A stretch of DNA of 64,000 bases from Singulisphaera acidiphila DSM 18658 (GTDB lineage: Bacteria; Planctomycetota; Planctomycetia; Isosphaerales; Isosphaeraceae): contig NC_019892.1 of the NCBI RefSeq assembly GCF_000242455.2, forward strand, positions 2,914,001-2,978,000. Direction: 5' to 3'. Under the pieces are notes generated by a model. That model saw only the letters and a list, made by a program, of their open reading frames with translations, was not told where the DNA came from and ran no database searches. The stretch's first letter is position 1. Each line of letters begins with the position of its first letter. Position numbers and translations under genes: made by a program. This document shows, piece by piece, positions 62,157 to 64,000 of the stretch.

Positions 62157-62181
62157 TGACATTCAGCCATGTCGAATGTCA
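62157..62181. promoter_or_regulatory. Operator-like dyad
   Basis: TGACATTC and GAATGTCA form a perfect eight-base inverted repeat with a nine-base spacer. It lies upstream of the FHA promoter and 220 bases from tagJ, where a regulator of either gene could bind. Confidence 0.35.
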
Positions 62182-62259
62182 GAGCGCGCACTTCGTCACC
62201 GGCGTCACTCCCTCGAGAATGCGGAGTAAGAATTCAGGCCCCATTCGCGCGAACGCACT

Positions 62260-62288
62260 TTGACGAAAGGGGCCATAACGCCTATATT
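62260..62288 (+). promoter_or_regulatory. Sigma-70-type promoter for the FHA gene
   Basis: TTGACG (62260-62265) and TATATT (62283-62288) are separated by exactly 17 bases. Transcription would begin near 62295, with a leader of about 120 nt to the ATG at 62415. This is the best -35/-10 match I found in the window. Confidence 0.6.
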
Positions 62289-62414
62289 GAACGATTGCCT
62301 TGGGTTAGTGCCGACATGGCAACGGAACGCTTATGTTTTTGCTGGTGTCCCGAGGCAAGTTCGTGTTGACTCGAGTTCGATGGCGAAGGATCTCTAGCGA
62401 GCCGGAGAAGTCGG

Positions 62415-63911
62415 ATGGCGCAAATCTGTCCCCGATGTGATGCGACTGTCGGCGACGATCTTACGCGCTGTCCCAGTTGCGGAGCCGATCTCGACCCCTG
62501 TCGAACGATCCCACCGGCACGCCCGAGACAGATCACGCCGGCGAAAGCTCCGGTCTCGGCTCGAAAAGCAAGTCCGGTGGAACGACCGGACTATTCCGAC
62601 GAGCGGGAGACGGCCACCCCGCCTCCACCGCCCAGGCCGATCAAGAAAATCAAACCACGGCCCGTTGCGCCACAGCCGACGGCCCAGGCCCCAAGCGCCG
62701 CACCTCCGGCTCCGCAACCTGCGCAACCGGGCCCTAAGCTCGCTTACACACCGTCGTCGACCACCGGCGAGATGGCGGCCTATGCTCCTCCGGCCTATCC
62801 GACCCCGGCTCCCGCGCCGGCAGAAAGTCGAGGCGGCATTCGTGGCTGGATGATCAAGATGCTCGGCGGAGCACCGGCCGCTCCGCCACAGCCTCAGCCC
62901 CATCCCGCACCAGCGCCGGTTCCCCCGAATTACGGCTATGTGCCTCCCGGTGGAGCCCCGCCGCAGCCCGGGGCACATCCAGGGTATCCGCCAGGTGTGG
63001 CTCCTCAGGCCCCCGCAGCCCTGCACCAGGCCCCACCGCAAGGCCATTTTCAAGCCCCCCCTCCCGGATGGCCCGATCAGCCACCTGTTCCTGGATTTGG
63101 GTTGCAGCATCCCGGCCCACAAGGGGCTGGAGCACCCCCTCATCTCGACGCCCCTCCCTCCTTGCTCGACCCCTTTGGAGGGGGGTCGGACGAGTATGCC
63201 AAGACCCAGTTCTTGGGGGGAGTCGACCTCGATAAGCTGAAGATCCCCAAGTACACCTTCACGCTCCAGATCCTTGATAATCAAGGACAATGGCGTGATT
63301 GGGGCCCGATCCATGCCAACGGCCTGAATGTCGGTCGTGCCAAGACGAGCGCCGAGTTTCCCGGGCTCAGCAGTATGGCCGTACGGCACATGAAGCTACG
63401 TTATGAGCGCACAACGCTGGTCGTCGAGGATCTCGGATCAATCAACGGCGTTTACCTGCGCGTGATTCAGCCGACCGAACTGAGCGACGGAATGCGTTTC
63501 CGAGTTGGCAACCAGACGATCGAGTTTCACGAACCGGCCGCTTTCGAGCCGGTGGCTCCGTTGGTCGGAGAAGACGGCGAAGAATACTGTAGTCGGGATC
63601 TCGAACCGTTGGCCTATCTCGATCTCATCCGCCCCAACGGTCAGCCGGGCCTTCGCTTCCCGCTCACCAAGCCGGATGCGACGATCATCGGCCGCGAGGG
63701 ACCGAACACGCACATCGCCTTGACCAGCGACAATTCCGTGAGCGGCATGCACGCGCGGGTCTATCGCAAGGACGGCAAGTTTATCCTCGAAGATCTGAAG
63801 AGCCGCAACGGCACGTTCGTCCATGTGCTGGGCTCGGCCAAGGTCACTTCAGGCGACGTGCTCTTGGCCGGCCTCGTCTTGTTCCGAGTCGTCGATCATG
63901 GCAACGGCTGA
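62415..63911 (+). CDS. Zinc-ribbon protein with two FHA domains, T6SS-linked
   Basis: 498 residues. A zinc ribbon starts the protein (CPRC at 5-8, CPSC at 19-22), followed by a long Pro/Ala/Gln-rich linker to about residue 250. Two FHA domains follow: the first near 282-380 (weak phosphopeptide site: SSMAVRHMK and GSINGVY), the second near 413-495 with the intact SxxH (SVSGMHARV) and SRNGTFV motifs. FHA proteins such as TagH/Fha bind phosphothreonine and activate T6SS firing in other bacteria. Here it is divergent from the T6SS operon, so a regulatory link is likely, but no kinase is adjacent. GGAG is upstream of the ATG. Confidence 0.88.
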   Translation: MAQICPRCDATVGDDLTRCPSCGADLDPCRTIPPARPRQITPAKAPVSARKASPVERPDYSDERETATPPPPPRPIKKIKPRPVAPQPTAQAPSAAPPAPQPAQPGPKLAYTPSSTTGEMAAYAPPAYPTPAPAPAESRGGIRGWMIKMLGGAPAAPPQPQPHPAPAPVPPNYGYVPPGGAPPQPGAHPGYPPGVAPQAPAALHQAPPQGHFQAPPPGWPDQPPVPGFGLQHPGPQGAGAPPHLDAPPSLLDPFGGGSDEYAKTQFLGGVDLDKLKIPKYTFTLQILDNQGQWRDWGPIHANGLNVGRAKTSAEFPGLSSMAVRHMKLRYERTTLVVEDLGSINGVYLRVIQPTELSDGMRFRVGNQTIEFHEPAAFEPVAPLVGEDGEEYCSRDLEPLAYLDLIRPNGQPGLRFPLTKPDATIIGREGPNTHIALTSDNSVSGMHARVYRKDGKFILEDLKSRNGTFVHVLGSAKVTSGDVLLAGLVLFRVVDHGNG

Positions 63912-63925
63912 TCGCGTCATCCGAT

Positions 63926-64000
63926 CTATCGGACGACGCGGAAAAGTACGATCAACCAAACGATGACCATGATGATAGGGCCCGCCCACCAGATCGAGTG
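63926..64000 (-). CDS. C-terminus of a membrane protein, partial
   Basis: Reading from the right edge on the minus strand, 24 codons end at TAG (63928-63926). They encode a strongly hydrophobic helix with Trp at its start (HSIWWAGPIIMVIVWLIVLF) and a short basic tail, typical of a C-terminal membrane anchor. The gene is convergent with the FHA gene. The rest lies outside the window, so its identity is unknown. Confidence 0.5.
   Translation of the reverse strand, partial: HSIWWAGPIIMVIVWLIVLFRVVR

Larger units (their letters stand above)
61939..62414. other. Divergent regulatory region of the T6SS and FHA genes
   Basis: 476 bases separate tagJ (-) and the FHA gene (+). They hold a good sigma-70-type promoter and a dyad, both listed separately. 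No convincing coding region is seen. Confidence 0.5.

Noticed and set aside
1..64000. tRNA, rRNA, CRISPR arrays and insertion sequences
   Set aside because: I looked for cloverleaf-like intergenic sequences, regularly spaced repeats and transposase motifs and found none I could support.

Overview
The window looks like a chromosomal segment from a planctomycete, most likely of the Isosphaeraceae/Gemmatales type. The evidence is high GC over most of its length, two secreted-type proteins with an N-terminal LExRxLxLS-like motif, an ECF sigma factor overlapping or abutting a Ser/Thr kinase with TPRs, a formylglycine sulfatase, several exported esterase and beta-propeller proteins, and the remnant of a large planctomycete paralogue family. 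The assignment rests on gene content, not on a phylogenetic marker. I see no rRNA, no tRNA, no CRISPR array and no clear insertion sequence.

Layout. 1-3005 (-): two P-loop GTPases overlapping by 4 nt, the first running off the left edge. 3036-4736 (-): exported zinc metallopeptidase. 4895-6705 (-): a lower-GC two-gene cassette, a nucleotidyltransferase translationally coupled to a TIM-barrel enzyme. 7188-8724 (+): zinc-ribbon/coiled-coil protein and a NagD-like HAD phosphatase. 8871-12889: an exported helical, proline-rich protein divergent from a sensor kinase/NtrC-type regulator pair; the intergenic region has a sigma-54-like promoter facing each way, which resembles zraP-zraSR. 13001-17291: MsrB and a large AsmA-like protein. 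17723-19524 (-): ArnT/GT39-like glycosyltransferase with a small coupled gene. 19986-24985 (-): an anchor-motif protein, then kinase, ECF sigma factor and a second anchor-motif protein as one tightly packed unit. 25400-31351 (-): OprO/P-like porin, lipoprotein, esterase/SMP-30 fusion, citrate synthase. 31623-36871: exported esterase, sulfatase, GNAT, small membrane protein and ArsR regulator. 37190-37727: decayed paralogue. 38034-45514: acyltransferase-3, GT87-like transferase, DECR2-like reductase, beta-propeller/di-haem cytochrome c, variant metallophosphoesterase and a small membrane coiled-coil protein.

45921-64000 is the main accessory block, part of a type VI secretion system (T6SS). 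On the + strand lies a spike and cargo module: VgrG, a small adaptor-like protein, PAAR and a nuclease-toxin effector. On the - strand, in transcriptional order, are tagJ/impE, tssA, tssB, tssC, hcp, tssE, tssF and tssG. A zinc-ribbon/double-FHA protein is divergent from that operon. ClpV, TssK and the TssJLM membrane complex are not in the window, although a fragment of a membrane protein enters from the right edge. No immunity gene is visible beside the effector. A protein-lysine-methyltransferase-like gene is divergent from vgrG.

The observations I would follow up first are the divergent sigma-54 arrangement at 9755-10083, the low-GC nucleotidyltransferase/TIM-barrel cassette, the T6SS nuclease without a visible immunity partner, and the perfect 29-bp inverted repeat between tssF and tssG. 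Many long open frames antisense to these genes are by-products of high GC and were left out.
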